From Hyalella azteca (Eukaryota > Arthropoda > Malacostraca > Amphipoda > Hyalellidae): a stretch of 64,000 nucleotides of DNA. Shown piece by piece: positions 53,227-64,000 of the stretch. A program made the translations under genes and the position numbers. The stretch covers positions 39,012 to 103,011 of the forward strand of contig NW_025939263.1 of assembly GCF_000764305.2 (NCBI RefSeq), written 5' to 3'. Positions within the stretch are counted from its first letter, which is position 1; each line of letters starts with the position of its first letter. The notes under the pieces are model-generated. The model saw only the letters and a list, made by a program, of their open reading frames with translations, searched no databases and was not told the DNA's origin.

Positions 53227-53735
53227 TTGTCAGCACTGTTGATATTCTTTCGTAATTACTTTAGTGAAATGACCCCGAAGTTGAACACTGATGATATTCT
53301 TTCATAATTTATTTAATGAACGTAACACAAAAGATTGAAGGCTGATGATATTCTTCAATAATTTGTTTGATGAACATAACACCGGAAGTTGAACACTGAT
53401 GATATTCTTTCTTAATTTGTTTAATGAACGCAACACCAGAAGTTGAACACTGATGATATTCTTTCCTAATTTGTTTAATAAACGCAGCACCAGAAGTTGA
53501 ACACTGATGATATTCTTTCTTAATTTGTTTAATGAACGTAACACCAGAAGTTGAACACTGATGATATTCTTTCCTAATTTGTTTAATGAACGCAACACCA
53601 GAAGTTGAACACGGATGATATTTTCTCTTAATTGCTTCGGTGAGCTCAACACTGAAACTATGTTCAGTTAATTGGCTTAAAATTAACAATATTCTTTCGT
53701 ATTTGCTTGAGCAAACTAAACACCAGAAGTTCACT
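53227..53735. repeat. 54-bp tandem array
   Basis: Clear units start at 53281, 53335, 53389, 53443, 53497, 53551 and 53605, with diverged units on both sides. The unit begins ttgaacactgatgatattct and includes taatttgtttaatgaacg. Because 54 is 18 codons, two minus-strand frames stay open through the array and give 18-residue peptide repeats. There is no sign these are translated. Confidence 0.92.
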
Positions 53736-55124
53736 GGCTTAACACAAATGAATCAATTATTACTTGCTTTAATGAACTAAACTCCAGAATTGTGCTCACG
53801 TCATAAGCGAAATTCGATAGGAAACTTCCACTATAACACGTAGCACTGATGAAAGAATATTATTTTTGTGAAGAGTGTCCACGGATAGTGTAGGCTGTTA
53901 ATGTCACTGAATAAAACTGAGTAAATGCTGAATATTTATAGCATCGTGTCTTCCAACTAAAATTAATATTTATTTATACGAAGGCTGATGTGGGCGAGTC
54001 TCTTAACAAGAAATCTACAGCAATAAATATTATTTTAGAATAACAAAAAACATATTCTTAAATATTTCTTAAATTAGTTAGTTTGCAGATAATTTAACAC
54101 TCGAAGCAACAAAATTCCTTTTTTTTAATTTACTGAAAGCAACTTGATGTCATGAAATTCAGGCCGGTTTTCCAATTCATTGTCTCGGACGCCGTGACAG
54201 TTCACTGCTATCGCTCTCAAGCAGCCGCATGCATGGACGGCTCTTCATCAAGATGTGTGCGAGTTTCATTATAAAGCGGTTATTGCATCACTACAAGCCC
54301 TGTTATTCCGCGCTAGAAGTCTGAGACTCGAGGCTGAGTTATTTGCAGTGAGGCTAAACGAGCCTCTGCAACGTTCGTTGCGCTTGCAATTTCTAATTGA
54401 AGTGCTACAACGCTTTTGTAGCGGTTATTAAAGCAATTCTAACGTTGTTCATACAATCCTTTTGCTAAGTTGATTCTTAATTTTGTAAATTATCGGAATA
54501 GTTTAGGTAGAGTAGTCTTGGAATGAAATGGTTAACTCTTACTTTTAATGCTCAAGGCAAACGAAACTCGCAAAGAATGCATACGTTATTCATTTGAAGT
54601 GTAAGTGCATTGCATTAAAGTTCCTTTGATTACAACAATCATTATATCAATGCATGAAAGATATTAAGTCAAATTGTTTTATTGTTTTTAATGCACGCGA
54701 TTGATTTGTGAACATTAAATGCGGTGTCTAGAAGCGACTAGAGAAAAAGATTAAGACGCTATCACAGTTACGTTGAAAATTATATATAGACTAACGATTA
54801 AGACCCCGATAATATCTTTTGCATGTAACGATTCGAATAATTTATCAACAAATTAAGCTTTTCAATGCACGTTTGTTTGGAAATGAAGTTAAAAATTTCA
54901 TAACGTATTGGACGAATTTTCCTGCTACGAGCTCTGATGCAGCATGACTAGAAACTGACACGTCAAGGGCAAAAAAATTCCACGCGAATTAAGTCCACTT
55001 TTATTTTCATCCATGAATTACTGACCAGCATCGTGAGTAATGATGAGGCTTAGGTGAAGACCAGCCCTCACATGGAGGGTAATAATCATGAGGGGTCATC
55101 ATAATGCTAGCATGAGTGAGAGGC
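53736..55124. other. Non-coding stretch, nothing recognised
   Basis: No frame of note and no repeat I can define, apart from locally GC-richer sequence near 54160-54400. Confidence 0.5.
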
Positions 55125-55141
55125 CCGGACCGCGGGTCCGG
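55125..55141. repeat. GC palindrome
   Basis: ccggacc, a 3-base spacer gcg, then ggtccgg: a perfect 7-bp inverted repeat 22 bp before the 38-bp array. Confidence 0.85.
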
Positions 55142-55163
55142 AGAGTACAGCTCTTTAATGAAA

Positions 55164-55340
55164 ATCATCGGCGTCTTATCGTAGGCCAGTCTTGGCTGAA
55201 TATCATCGGCGTCTTATCGTAGGCCAGTCTTGGCTGAATATCATCGGCGTCTTATCGTAGGCCAGTCTTGGCTGAATATCATCGGCGTCTTATCGTAGGC
55301 CAGTCTTGGCTGAATATCATCGGCGTCTTATCGTAGGCCA
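55164..55340. repeat. 38-bp tandem array interrupted by an N
   Basis: Units beginning atcatcggcgtcttatcgta start at 55164, 55202, 55240, 55278 and 55316. The first four are essentially identical, and the fifth stops at the undetermined base at 55341. Perfect units ending at an N suggest a longer array that the assembly could not span. Confidence 0.93.
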
Positions 55341-55341
55341 N

Positions 55342-58300
55342 TAGCGGGTTTCTCGCTAAGTATGGCAGATATTGGTCCGTGTTCTCTACCGCCGGTCGAC
55401 AGTTTCACTAGGTTGAAGTGTACGGATGTACGTTTTGCTAAGTGTTTGCGTTATTAAGTTATTTGTGAATAACTGTTTTGGCCAAAATAAAAATTTTTTG
55501 CTGCTAAACAAAATTCTTTTCGATTACTGTAGATGAAGCTTTTGAAATTACTGTGAATTATATTTTGAAAGTAATATTTATAGGGATAATTTTGAGATCA
55601 AGTTTAGACTATTAACTTTCAAAATAAAATGTTGACACGATATAAATTCAAATGATACCTAGTGGGGCAACGGGCCCACGCGTGTCACGGGGCGAAGCGC
55701 CCATGGTGAAGTCTTGTTTTATACATCATTGGGTTTGTCTCAATTAATCTCCTTTTCAAAACTATGACTAGCTTTTTGAATTTCAAATTACACTTCATGT
55801 TGCATGATTTTTTTATTTGCCGCCTCAAGGCAGCCGGTTTAGTTTCTAGTTATGCGTATTTATGACCCCTTATAGATTTATTGCCAAAAATTGATTTCAG
55901 TCAACACCAATGAGCCAAAAATTGATGAGTTTTTATGGCTGAAATCACGAATAGGTACGAATTCACTGCACATAATATCTGGATTATGGACGAAACTGGA
56001 AGGAAGTTTTTTTCTGATTAACTAAATATATTTTTCCTAGTCAAGGATACATTTTTTCATGTCAAGGACGAATTTTTTATCACAAGGATATATTTTTCAA
56101 GTCATTGATTTATATTTTTATGTCAATGAAATATTTTTCTTCACGTCAGTGAAAAATTTTTTAAACCATGAGTATATTTTTTCAAGTTTAGGATATGATT
56201 TTTTGAGTTGTTAATATATGAATGAATGTCATATTTTTATTACATTTTTCTTATTTTTAACTGTAATGTGTTGTTTTATAATTTTTAAACGAAAAATATG
56301 CAATTTTGGTAAATGGACCAGGGGTGGGCGCCTTGCCCCAAGCCCACGGGTTCATTGCCCCAGGGGTTGCGGCTATGGGCCCATTTTGACACTTTGTACA
56401 AAATGGTGTTTCATTAAAAATTGAATAACTCTATAGGCTTCTAATTCACCTCGTACATTCCTCATTAGTTGTACCTTTAAACAAAACAAAGAACCACCTC
56501 GTATCAATTAAAACTTCATCAAAATTTAGTTTTAAAAAATGGGGGGCGCGCTGCCCCATGTTGCCCTATTCCAAACTCCCTAGTTATTTTTTAGAAATTT
56601 TATGTTTTATTTATAACAAGTATTTTAATAGAGGGAAAATTCACTCCTTGGGTATAATTTGATATTTGTCGAATTCAAGCTTGTTATTCACAAACCAACT
56701 TTTGGTTCTTGAAGAAATTAGATGGGATTTTACCTTGCCTTTCTTTCCGATTGATTATTCAGTAGTGTCTTCCATACCAACAAATCCTTATTTAAGGTTG
56801 AGCGATAAAATAATTTTATTAATATTGCTCTTCGGGTACGAAAAATCGTCTGACACCTGTCATACGAATCCTCTCACATGAAATTTTATCTGGGATCAGA
56901 GAAAATTTATCGCCCCTCAGCGATATCGATAAATAAAAATGTGACTCTCAACACTTCTTGATTTGAGTGTTTAATTTTTTGAAGTTACCCCTGAGTCCTT
57001 CTTAGGTTACGATACATTCAGAAAGTAGACATTAAATTCGGACAAGCAAATATTGTGCGTATATAAGAGTGTTGTGCTCATCATGAACTTAGAAAAAATA
57101 TGATCCACTACAAAATTTAATAGCAGTCGGTAGCAGCGTGATCATCGAGCCATTTAAATATGAAGGCAAAAGATGTCCTGCAGTTAATTTAGACCTATTA
57201 AATATGACTATGAATGCAAATAAATCTAAACAATAACTCAAATGATGCAAACACTGAAGTATGAAAATATCAAACAACGATGCATAGAAACGAAATCTTA
57301 CAGACACCAACATAATAAGGAAGAAAATTGATATCAAAGTTGCAGCAAATAAATTTGGACATTGAAAAAAATGGAATTAGAAGTAGAGAAATACAAGGAA
57401 GTAAATGAATATTGGCATGAGATAAGTGACTGTAAACCTATAATTGACTTCGAATTGAGTATAAACTTAAACTAAACTAACATAAAATATTTATTTATTT
57501 TTCATTTTTATATACTTGAGTACAAAAAATTAATATTTTATGAAAGCATCATTATCACCCAGAAATAGGAATTAGAACATGAATATAAAAATAAAAGAGC
57601 GGGTGCCCTAGAGAAAATGGCTTTAAACACAGTATTAAAGGAATTTAGGCATATAATTAAATATTCGTCAACATAGACGCAATATGAAAACATATGGAAG
57701 TAGAGGAATAAATTGACTAGAAAGGGAAACTATTATAATATAGAGGGCTGATGGCCCAAAGTCGCAGAAGCAGACGACTTTAAATCAAGAATCACATGAA
57801 TATAGACAAGGACCGAAAGAATGCGCTGTTGTTTATTTCGGCCATCGATCAGTCCAGTGTCTCAGCTTTTAATCAACATGCAATTACATCCAAGACAAGC
57901 TCTTGACGCTGGCCTCATGGGTTGTTTAGAATCACTACTCCCATGAAAGATTTCCTAGAAGAAAATAGGATGAGCTTTAAATTGGAGTGTTCCATTGCAA
58001 TGAAGTTCTTCCATTGCATTACGAATTCTAATATTGGATAGTTCCAATGAATTATGAAAATATATCATATCTGTACATTTAATTTCGGAAATAATGTCAT
58101 GTCTTCGAAGTTGGAATTGTTATTTAAAAAAATCATGTTAATTGTGATAGTGACCGTTTGAAGTTGAATAGAAATATGATAAACACAAAATAAAGCAGTA
58201 ATTACAAAGGAATTTTTTCCAGTTGGAAAATAACTTCCTCACTATCAATAGAATGAAACACTTTTGAAAGCAGCTCCAATTCTATTGCTGATAACTAAAA

Positions 58301-59174
58301 ATTATGTGAAATTCCCCACCACAAATTACCATGAGGATGTTTTGAGCAAATTTGAGCATTTTATCAACAGCTCAAATGTTTGTATATGCAATGACAATTC
58401 ACGACCCAATAATTAAGGAGCAGCGACTATTGATGAACAAAGGGACCGATGGAGCAACCCACTGTTCTTCGTATCTATGCTTTTTGGTATCACAGAGTAA
58501 GGGTATGCACACAGTGAAAGCAGGTTGCCAGCGTGCTGGTTACCTGCTCAGGCTGGCGCCTGAAACCATAGAATACAGAAGCTAACGCTTATCATTGCAC
58601 AAACCTCACGCCCCTCCCTGATAAATTGTATTCTACTTGAGGCATGGATGCTAAACTGCCTCTTCTCATATCTACGCGTATGGCGGGATGATTTGTTGTG
58701 GGAATGTCTCCTGCAGTAATATGAATAGTACATTGTTAATGGAAGAACTACTCTACATTGTTTTCATCTTAAGTATAATTTTTATCGTCGTAAGGAATGT
58801 TGAATATGACCATATATTTCACGTTTACTGTAAATATGATTTCAATCATTTCCCCGTAAACGCAGGAGTAGATGCAAACTATGCATCTATGCGAACCACA
58901 AATTTGGAATCATTTTCATCTATTAAAAATAGTGTTGTAATTGACAATGTGATGTCGGATAGATATTGTATTTTACCGTACGATTTTATTATGGCTGCTG
59001 TACTAAAGTTTGTACTTAAATTGGACGTCGTCAGTCTCCTTCGTACGTGGCAAATGGTCTTTTTGTGAGGACGCTATGAAAACGTGCAAGTTATCCGCTA
59101 TTTCCAATATCCGGTATTTTCAATATTAGCATTGCATAAGTATATGCACATGGGAAATGAGGGCCTTTTAATTA
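55342..59174. other. AT-rich stretch with GC islands and a roughly 21-bp T-rich repeat
   Basis: Three short GC islands with related wording (ggggcaa, gggcccac, gcgccc) lie near 55661-55708, 56318-56390 and 56541-56575. Between them, 56040-56215 is an imperfect roughly 21-bp repeat of the type tcaaggatatatttttcatg. The frame at 58688-59068 (plus) has no recognisable domain. Confidence 0.55.
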
Positions 59175-59730
59175 TTACAACACTTCTCTTTAACTTCACT
59201 TCTTGTTTGTTTGTCTGTCTGTCTGCTACAAATCTTGTAATCGAAATTTAACACACTTCTACTCATCCTATCGATCTGTCGATAGGATGAGTAGTTGGAT
59301 GGAAGTTGGGAGGGAAGTTAGGAAGTAGTTGGAAAGTTGGAGACACTGCATGAATCAAATGTCAAAATAAATGATTTTAAAAATTAAACAAAATTTTTTT
59401 TTCAATATTAAAAAAATTGAAAAAATAATTTTGTCAGCTACAAATCTTATAAATGATATTTGACACACTTTTACCTGTCAAATTGATCAGAAATTTTGCA
59501 CACTTGATTGAAGTCAGAGGCAATGCATAAATCAATTAATAGAATAAATAATTTTAAAAAAATGTATATATTAAAAAAATTATATATTAGAAAATTGAAA
59601 AATTAATTTTTTTAATATTCGAAAATTAGATGAGAAATTCATTGTACATCTGTAAGATTGGAGACACTGGATTTTTTGGAAGTGTTGTCTTTAAAAAGTA
59701 ATTTTTAAACGTGTATTATTTTTTTCAACT
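59175..59730. repeat. Dispersed AT-rich repeat, copy 2, with perfect hairpin
   Basis: This is related to 14385-14740 but longer, because the ctacaaatctt to attttaaaaa part occurs twice. A perfect 16-bp stem with a 4-base loop lies at 59259-59294 (ctactcatcctatcga, loop tctg, then its reverse complement). The 3' part matches copy 1 again (gaaattcattgtacat, aaaaagtaatttttaaacg). Confidence 0.75.
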
Positions 59731-59780
59731 GCAAGATCGCACTTGCTGCTTGTCATGAAGTACTGGCATACAGTTAGTGA

Positions 59781-59878
59781 AGTGGTCCTTGTGCGTGGAC
59801 CACTTCACTACACAAGTGGTCCTTGTGTGTGGACCACTTCACTACACAAGTGGTCCTTGTGTGTGGACCACTTGTGGA
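59781..59878. repeat. 34-bp tandem array of hairpins
   Basis: Three units start at 59781, 59815 and 59849. Each unit contains agtggtcc, a short gtg-rich loop, and ggaccact, the exact reverse complement. The array therefore encodes three adjacent hairpins and ends directly before a SINE. Confidence 0.92.
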
Positions 59879-59884
59879 ATCATG

Positions 59885-60140
59885 GCAGGGTGGCCCAGTG
59901 GTTACAGTTCAGAGTACTAAGATTGGCGCAGAGAGGCGCGGGTTCGATCCCAGCTCTGTGCGCCAGTTTCTGGTCAGAATCGGCAAGGAGGCCGGGCGGT
60001 TAGGCACAGCCGAATTGTAGCAGTGCGTTGCGAGTTCGAGACCGGAACAAGCTATGAATGTTCTGCGATGTTAAGAATTGGCGACAGTCTTACGACCTAA
60101 TAAACGCTTAAACCGATATTTAATAATTATTATTATATTA
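59885..60140 (+). mobile_element. tRNA-derived SINE, copy 1
   Basis: The head has a pol III A-box (tggcccagtggtta, 59891-59904) and B-box (ggttcgatccc, 59941-59951) at tRNA-like spacing. It is followed by a unique body (gtcagaatcggcaaggaggc, cgagttcgagac) and an attattattat tail. A close relative lies on the opposite strand at 61018-61261. The tRNA-like part does not fold as a complete intact tRNA by eye, so it is a SINE head rather than a functional tRNA gene. Confidence 0.85.
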
Positions 60141-61017
60141 TGTGTTCAAATGCGAGCAATGGAAGCTTATATCCTCATAATACTCTTATTGTCTCCTCAT
60201 TGTTCTCTCTATTGTATCCTTCTTATTCTATATATCCTCACGGTGACATTCACGCAACACTTGACAAATTAAGCTATTTGATAAGCTAGCGATGATTGTC
60301 GGCAATAACATCTCTTTCTTAATGAATATATTTATTTTGGTTCACATAAGAATATTGGTTTAAATCGAAGAAATATTAACTTATTGTTATTGAATATTGG
60401 AGAAAATGTCAGAGTATTGACTGCACTTCGAATAAATAGTTCTAAGTATGATGCGGAATGAACAGCTGATAAACTATTTGTTTGGTATCTAGTGCAAAAT
60501 ATTTTGTCTGCAAGTCTTATTTTGTAAAATTTCAGTTATCTTTCTAAGTAGGTTTTTAGGATTTTTCGACTTTCGCGTTTTTTGCGAATATGTTGCTGCA
60601 TTGTCTGCATAATATCAAAATCAATGAGATTACTGGCAATAGACAGATTAATACAAGTCTCACCAAGCAGCATGTCGCCTTCCTAGTTTTAGAGTTAAAA
60701 CTGACTGAATAAATATTGTATAGTTAGAGTTTATTCGTTTTTTAATTACAAATGCTTCACTTGACAAATCCACCTAACTTGTCTTGTTTTTTTTTCTTCG
60801 GTGCTCCCCACCAAAACCAATTATAAATGCATTGGTTGTCCATTATACTGCAGCATATTTTGTGAAAACCAATTATTCGCAATGTATTGAAGGAACAACC
60901 AGATTGGTTGGGAAAACTCGCTCGGCTGAAAAATAGAGCTTCTAAACTCCGGTCGAATAATACAGACGCACGGATGAGCCGTGGCACTCGATTTGATAAA
61001 GTTCGCTACGTTGGTAT
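60141..61017. other. Spacer between the two SINE copies
   Basis: AT-rich, with no frame or repeat I can support as a gene. Confidence 0.6.
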
Positions 61018-61261
61018 AAATAATAATAGCGGTTTCAGCTTTTTTTATGCCGTAGGCCTGTCGCTGTTTCTTAACATCGCAGGACATTCACAGCATTTTG
61101 CAGTCTCGAACTCGCCACTCACTGCTACAATTCTGCCGTGCTTATAACCGCCCGGCCTCCTTGCCGATTCTGACCAGAACTGACGCACAGAGCTGAGATC
61201 GAACCCGCGCCTCTCTGCGCCAATCTTGGTACTCTGAACTTGAACCACTGGGCCACCCTGC
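61018..61261 (-). mobile_element. tRNA-derived SINE, copy 2 (inverted)
   Basis: Read on the minus strand it matches copy 1 from gcagggtggcccagtggtt through the B-box (ggttcgatctc, about 61195-61205), gtcagaatcggcaaggaggc and the cgagttcgagac block. It ends in a ctattattatt tail. It is mildly diverged (for example ggttcaa for ggttaca after the A-box). Confidence 0.85.
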
Positions 61262-64000
61262 CCTAAAAGTGTTCCAACGTCATTTGTGAGGTAGAATGGG
61301 AAAGTTGTTCCTGTTCCTCTGACGAATCTCTCGAATATGGAGCCTAAAAATATCTATAACAATCGAAAGTTGGATTGAATCCCTTAGCAAAAATGCAAAC
61401 GCGATTTTGTTAGTGATGTGGTTGAACTGTCATTGCACTGACAATTGACAATTGACATTGTCAGTGCGGTGATTTGGTTCTAACTTTTAGGATCTGTGGG
61501 CCGTTTCGAATTCGAGACGACAAGGGTGACAAAACCATTTTAGTTTCACTCGGCAAATTTCTTTTTTCCCGAGTGAATGAGTCTTTGCAAATGAGAGTCT
61601 GCATTTTCTGGCCCACGTCTGGAAAATTAGTCCTGTTCATCGTTAATTTTCGGTCCGATACCGAAATTTTCAGCTTTTCTTGTTGTTTTAAAGTGAACCT
61701 TACACTTATGCAAGCACTAAAGGTTAATTTTGGTGACCATCTCATATTTTTCAACAGTTCATGTAAAACAAAGAAGGAAACATCATCTGAGAAATTATAC
61801 CTATTGCTTAAAATCTCTGTTAAAAGGTTAAAAAGTGACATGATATTCATTTCATTCTATGTTTGCGGATGCCTAAACCATCTCGAATGCATTCGTACAC
61901 GAGGCAATGAAAACGATAGTAAATTTTGCTTGCCAAATGACAAAGATCTCGGCGGATTGGTTCTTTTGCCTTAGACAAAATTCAGTTAAAACATGAATAA
62001 ATGACTCCTAACATTTCCAAGTGAATTTTACCTTATAGAAACTTAGCATACCCATACGTGTTTTAAGCCTATAAGAAGTTCATTTTTTTGCCTCAAATAA
62101 TGTTGTATCGAAAAACTGGTGTAGGTGTATCGGGAATAATATATGAACAGTCAATAGCTATTAGAATTCCATACTTGGTATACTTGGTAATAATTTATTA
62201 CCAAGTATTGATCGTTAATTTGACCAGAAGTTGCTGAAATTCCAAGACTCTGGTCAAACTATGAGACCTGGGCTGCGGCGCTGTGCCTGCACCTTTCCAG
62301 ATACTTTGTTCTAAATTTCATAATGTTAGTGTGATAGTGTTCATGTGTTTTACAGAAATATTAGATATACCTCAATATTCTTTAACCTCAACCTTGAAAT
62401 TTAAAAAATACTCTGAAAGACTGCAAATGAAATGGAATGGGTCCGGGACCAGGAGCTACTAGAAGAACATAGACTCGCCAATGCCTTTGAAAGAGGTAAG
62501 CGTAAGTTTCCCCAATGTTTTAAATATGGCTGAATAGGGCCCTAAAAGGAAAATTCTCAGACTATTCCTTTTTGGGTCCTGTTAGTAGACCAGTAAAGTA
62601 TTGTGTAGGCCTTTACCGTACCAGCAGCCAGCTTTATCATAGGTACCTACATAGATTTTGAATTAAATTTTGAACTACCTAATTAGGCTATCAAACTAAA
62701 AATTTACTGATTTCTTAAAAACTCTCGTTTGCTATTAACAACTATCATGAACTATGAACTTCTAAGTTTGGCTCCAATAATTGAATGTGCTCCAGGGTGC
62801 AGAGGGTGGATGCAGCGTCGCCACTTGCCAATATATGGGTTTTTAAGCCCTAAGCGTCGCCGGGTAATTTTTAATGAAAAGCCATTTACGCTGAGTATTG
62901 AAAAACTATTTACAAGCCAGTGAAGCCACAAACTTATTAACAAGGTGGCATGCACATATTACCCCAAATAATTAATTTTACCCTAAAAACAGTCCGATTG
63001 TACAGCAAGTGTCAACGGAACATGTGATAATTTTGTCTGATCGCTCTAATGTGACCGCAACTATGTAATCGTAAGCTTGATGTTTACATTTTTTTGGCGG
63101 GAACTCATCGCAACTGATTTCTGGACAAGCTTCACTGCATGCTGATCCATCCAACATATCGGAAACCTTACTTTTTTTAAATAGTTGGCCGCAGACTGAC
63201 AAATATATTAAATGCAAGAATTTCAATCTAAATGTGTCAGCAAGATCTTCTGAATGCATAAATTTTGCTACTGAAGTGTCGCCAAAGATCTTGCAATATT
63301 CATCCACTGATCCACTCTCTGCATAGTGGAATGTGCTAAATGCTAATCACTGCTGGGCCTAAGTACTAGGTATTATCAGTACCTATATGAAAGTATCAAG
63401 TAGGTACTAGCTAGTTTGCATTAAACAATATGTTTAATAACTAAGAAGTGTGTCCCTTTACTCCATTAATGATCTAAATCTAAAAAATCTAAAGATAATC
63501 TTGTTCCTTAATGGTCTTAAATCATTAAAAGATACGTTTAATTATTTAAGTAAATGAGAAATTAAGTCCATGGTGAAATTCTAGAACTGATGCTGGCACA
63601 CCGCAGCCGCATAGTACATATTAGTGGCAAGGAAGAGACTTTTTTTAGCCTCTTCCTCAAGTTCAATTTTGTTTTTTGAGTCCTAGCTGACCTAGCATAG
63701 TAGTGATCAGCACAGTATCATGGATACCAGCATTAGCATGCAGATGCAATAATTGCATAATTAGCATGGTGAATTCTAGGAAATGGTTGATCATTTAGAT
63801 CCACATTCCACCATGATGGCTAGAGCTCTCCAGCACCACTCAGTTTAAAAGCAGGGGGGAGTGGGAAGGCTCCTATACAAGCGGGCCGGCAGCAGTGGCA
63901 GTTCACTCATATTGAAGCGTGCGTCTGTCCCGCTCCTATTGGAGCAAGCGGCTGTTCTGCTCCTAGTCCTATTAGAGCAAGCATGCTCCTAGCCTCCTAG
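61262..64000. other. Window end, possible transposon remnant and candidate exon
   Basis: An open frame at 61474-61974 (plus, 166 codons) ends with a YVCGCL ... C ... DLGGLVLLP pattern, faintly like the C-terminal end of P-element/THAP9-type transposases. The minus-strand frame 62978-63307 is not recognised. A short candidate exon is listed separately. At 63890-64000 the motif ctcctat(t)ggagcaagc recurs, suggesting the start of a repeat that continues past the window. Confidence 0.4.
62432..62495 (+). CDS. Candidate short first coding exon, unidentified
   Basis: An ATG opens 21 codons (MEWVRDQELLEEHRLANAFE then Arg) plus one base, directly followed by a good donor (gtaagc). The peptide is charged and helix-like, unlike translated AT-rich noise. 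There is no family match and no downstream exon I could join to it. The start is simply the first ATG in this frame. It may be part of a gene continuing past 64000, or chance. Confidence 0.25.

Noticed and set aside
53302..53734. Two minus-strand proteins of 116 and 141 residues with regular 18-residue repeats
   Set aside because: They arise only because the 54-bp array unit is a multiple of three, and both frames are open at once.
55125..55160. Helitron 3' end, from the GC hairpin
   Set aside because: The hairpin is not followed by a CTRR end at the expected distance, and no 5' partner is seen.
55164..55340. CRISPR-like direct repeats
   Set aside because: Units are head-to-tail with no unique spacers, in a eukaryotic setting; it is a satellite array.
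59885..59965. Functional tRNA gene, from good A- and B-boxes
   Set aside because: The boxes belong to a SINE head: the same tRNA-like part plus a long unrelated body recurs at 61018-61261, and I see no complete acceptor stem pairing.
61474..61850. Minus-strand 129-residue frame opposite the possible transposase remnant
   Set aside because: No domain recognised. The two overlapping frames cannot both be taken as genes, and neither is well supported.

Overview
This 64 kb window looks like a stretch of an arthropod nuclear genome. It is AT-rich, has few long open frames, and is full of introns, tandem repeats and short mobile elements. The only gene I can name with confidence is a beta-adrenergic-like octopamine receptor (OctβR family, a class A GPCR) on the minus strand. 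Octopamine receptors are a protostome family, and the repeat style would fit a crustacean, but placement below arthropod is a guess.

Gene layout. Five consecutive coding exons run from high to low coordinates: 34971-34759 (TM2-TM3), 26559-26421 (intracellular loop 2 to TM4), 20269-20100 (extracellular loop 2 to TM5), 7542-5937 (a very large intracellular-loop-3 exon) and 2877-2739 (TM6 to the start of TM7). All boundaries are GT-AG and the four junction phases match (2, 0, 2, 0), so a continuous reading frame is supported. The TM1 exon was not found and probably lies above 34971, inside or beyond the window. The exon completing TM7 and the C-tail was not found in 1-2738 and probably lies beyond position 1. 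The gene therefore covers at least 32 kb with introns of 3.1, 12.6, 6.2 and 8.2 kb.

Two things stand out in the gene. The 3' splice site of the loop-2/TM4 exon has been swept into a 47-bp tandem array: about seven copies, each carrying an AG acceptor plus a copy of the first codons of the exon. Two upstream copies are in frame with the receptor and reach the exon without a stop. Second, the loop-3 exon encodes about 535 Ser/Asn-rich residues, far more than the loop usually has in this family.

The rest (34972-64000, and the introns) holds no gene I can identify. It contains tandem arrays (22, 34, 38, 46, 47 and 54 bp units), a 321-bp and a roughly 305-bp tandem duplication, three copies of a roughly 160-bp element with inverted repeats, two copies of a tRNA-derived SINE in opposite orientation, two copies of another dispersed repeat, several strong palindromes, a single N where a 38-bp array breaks, and a CpG-rich patch inside an intron.
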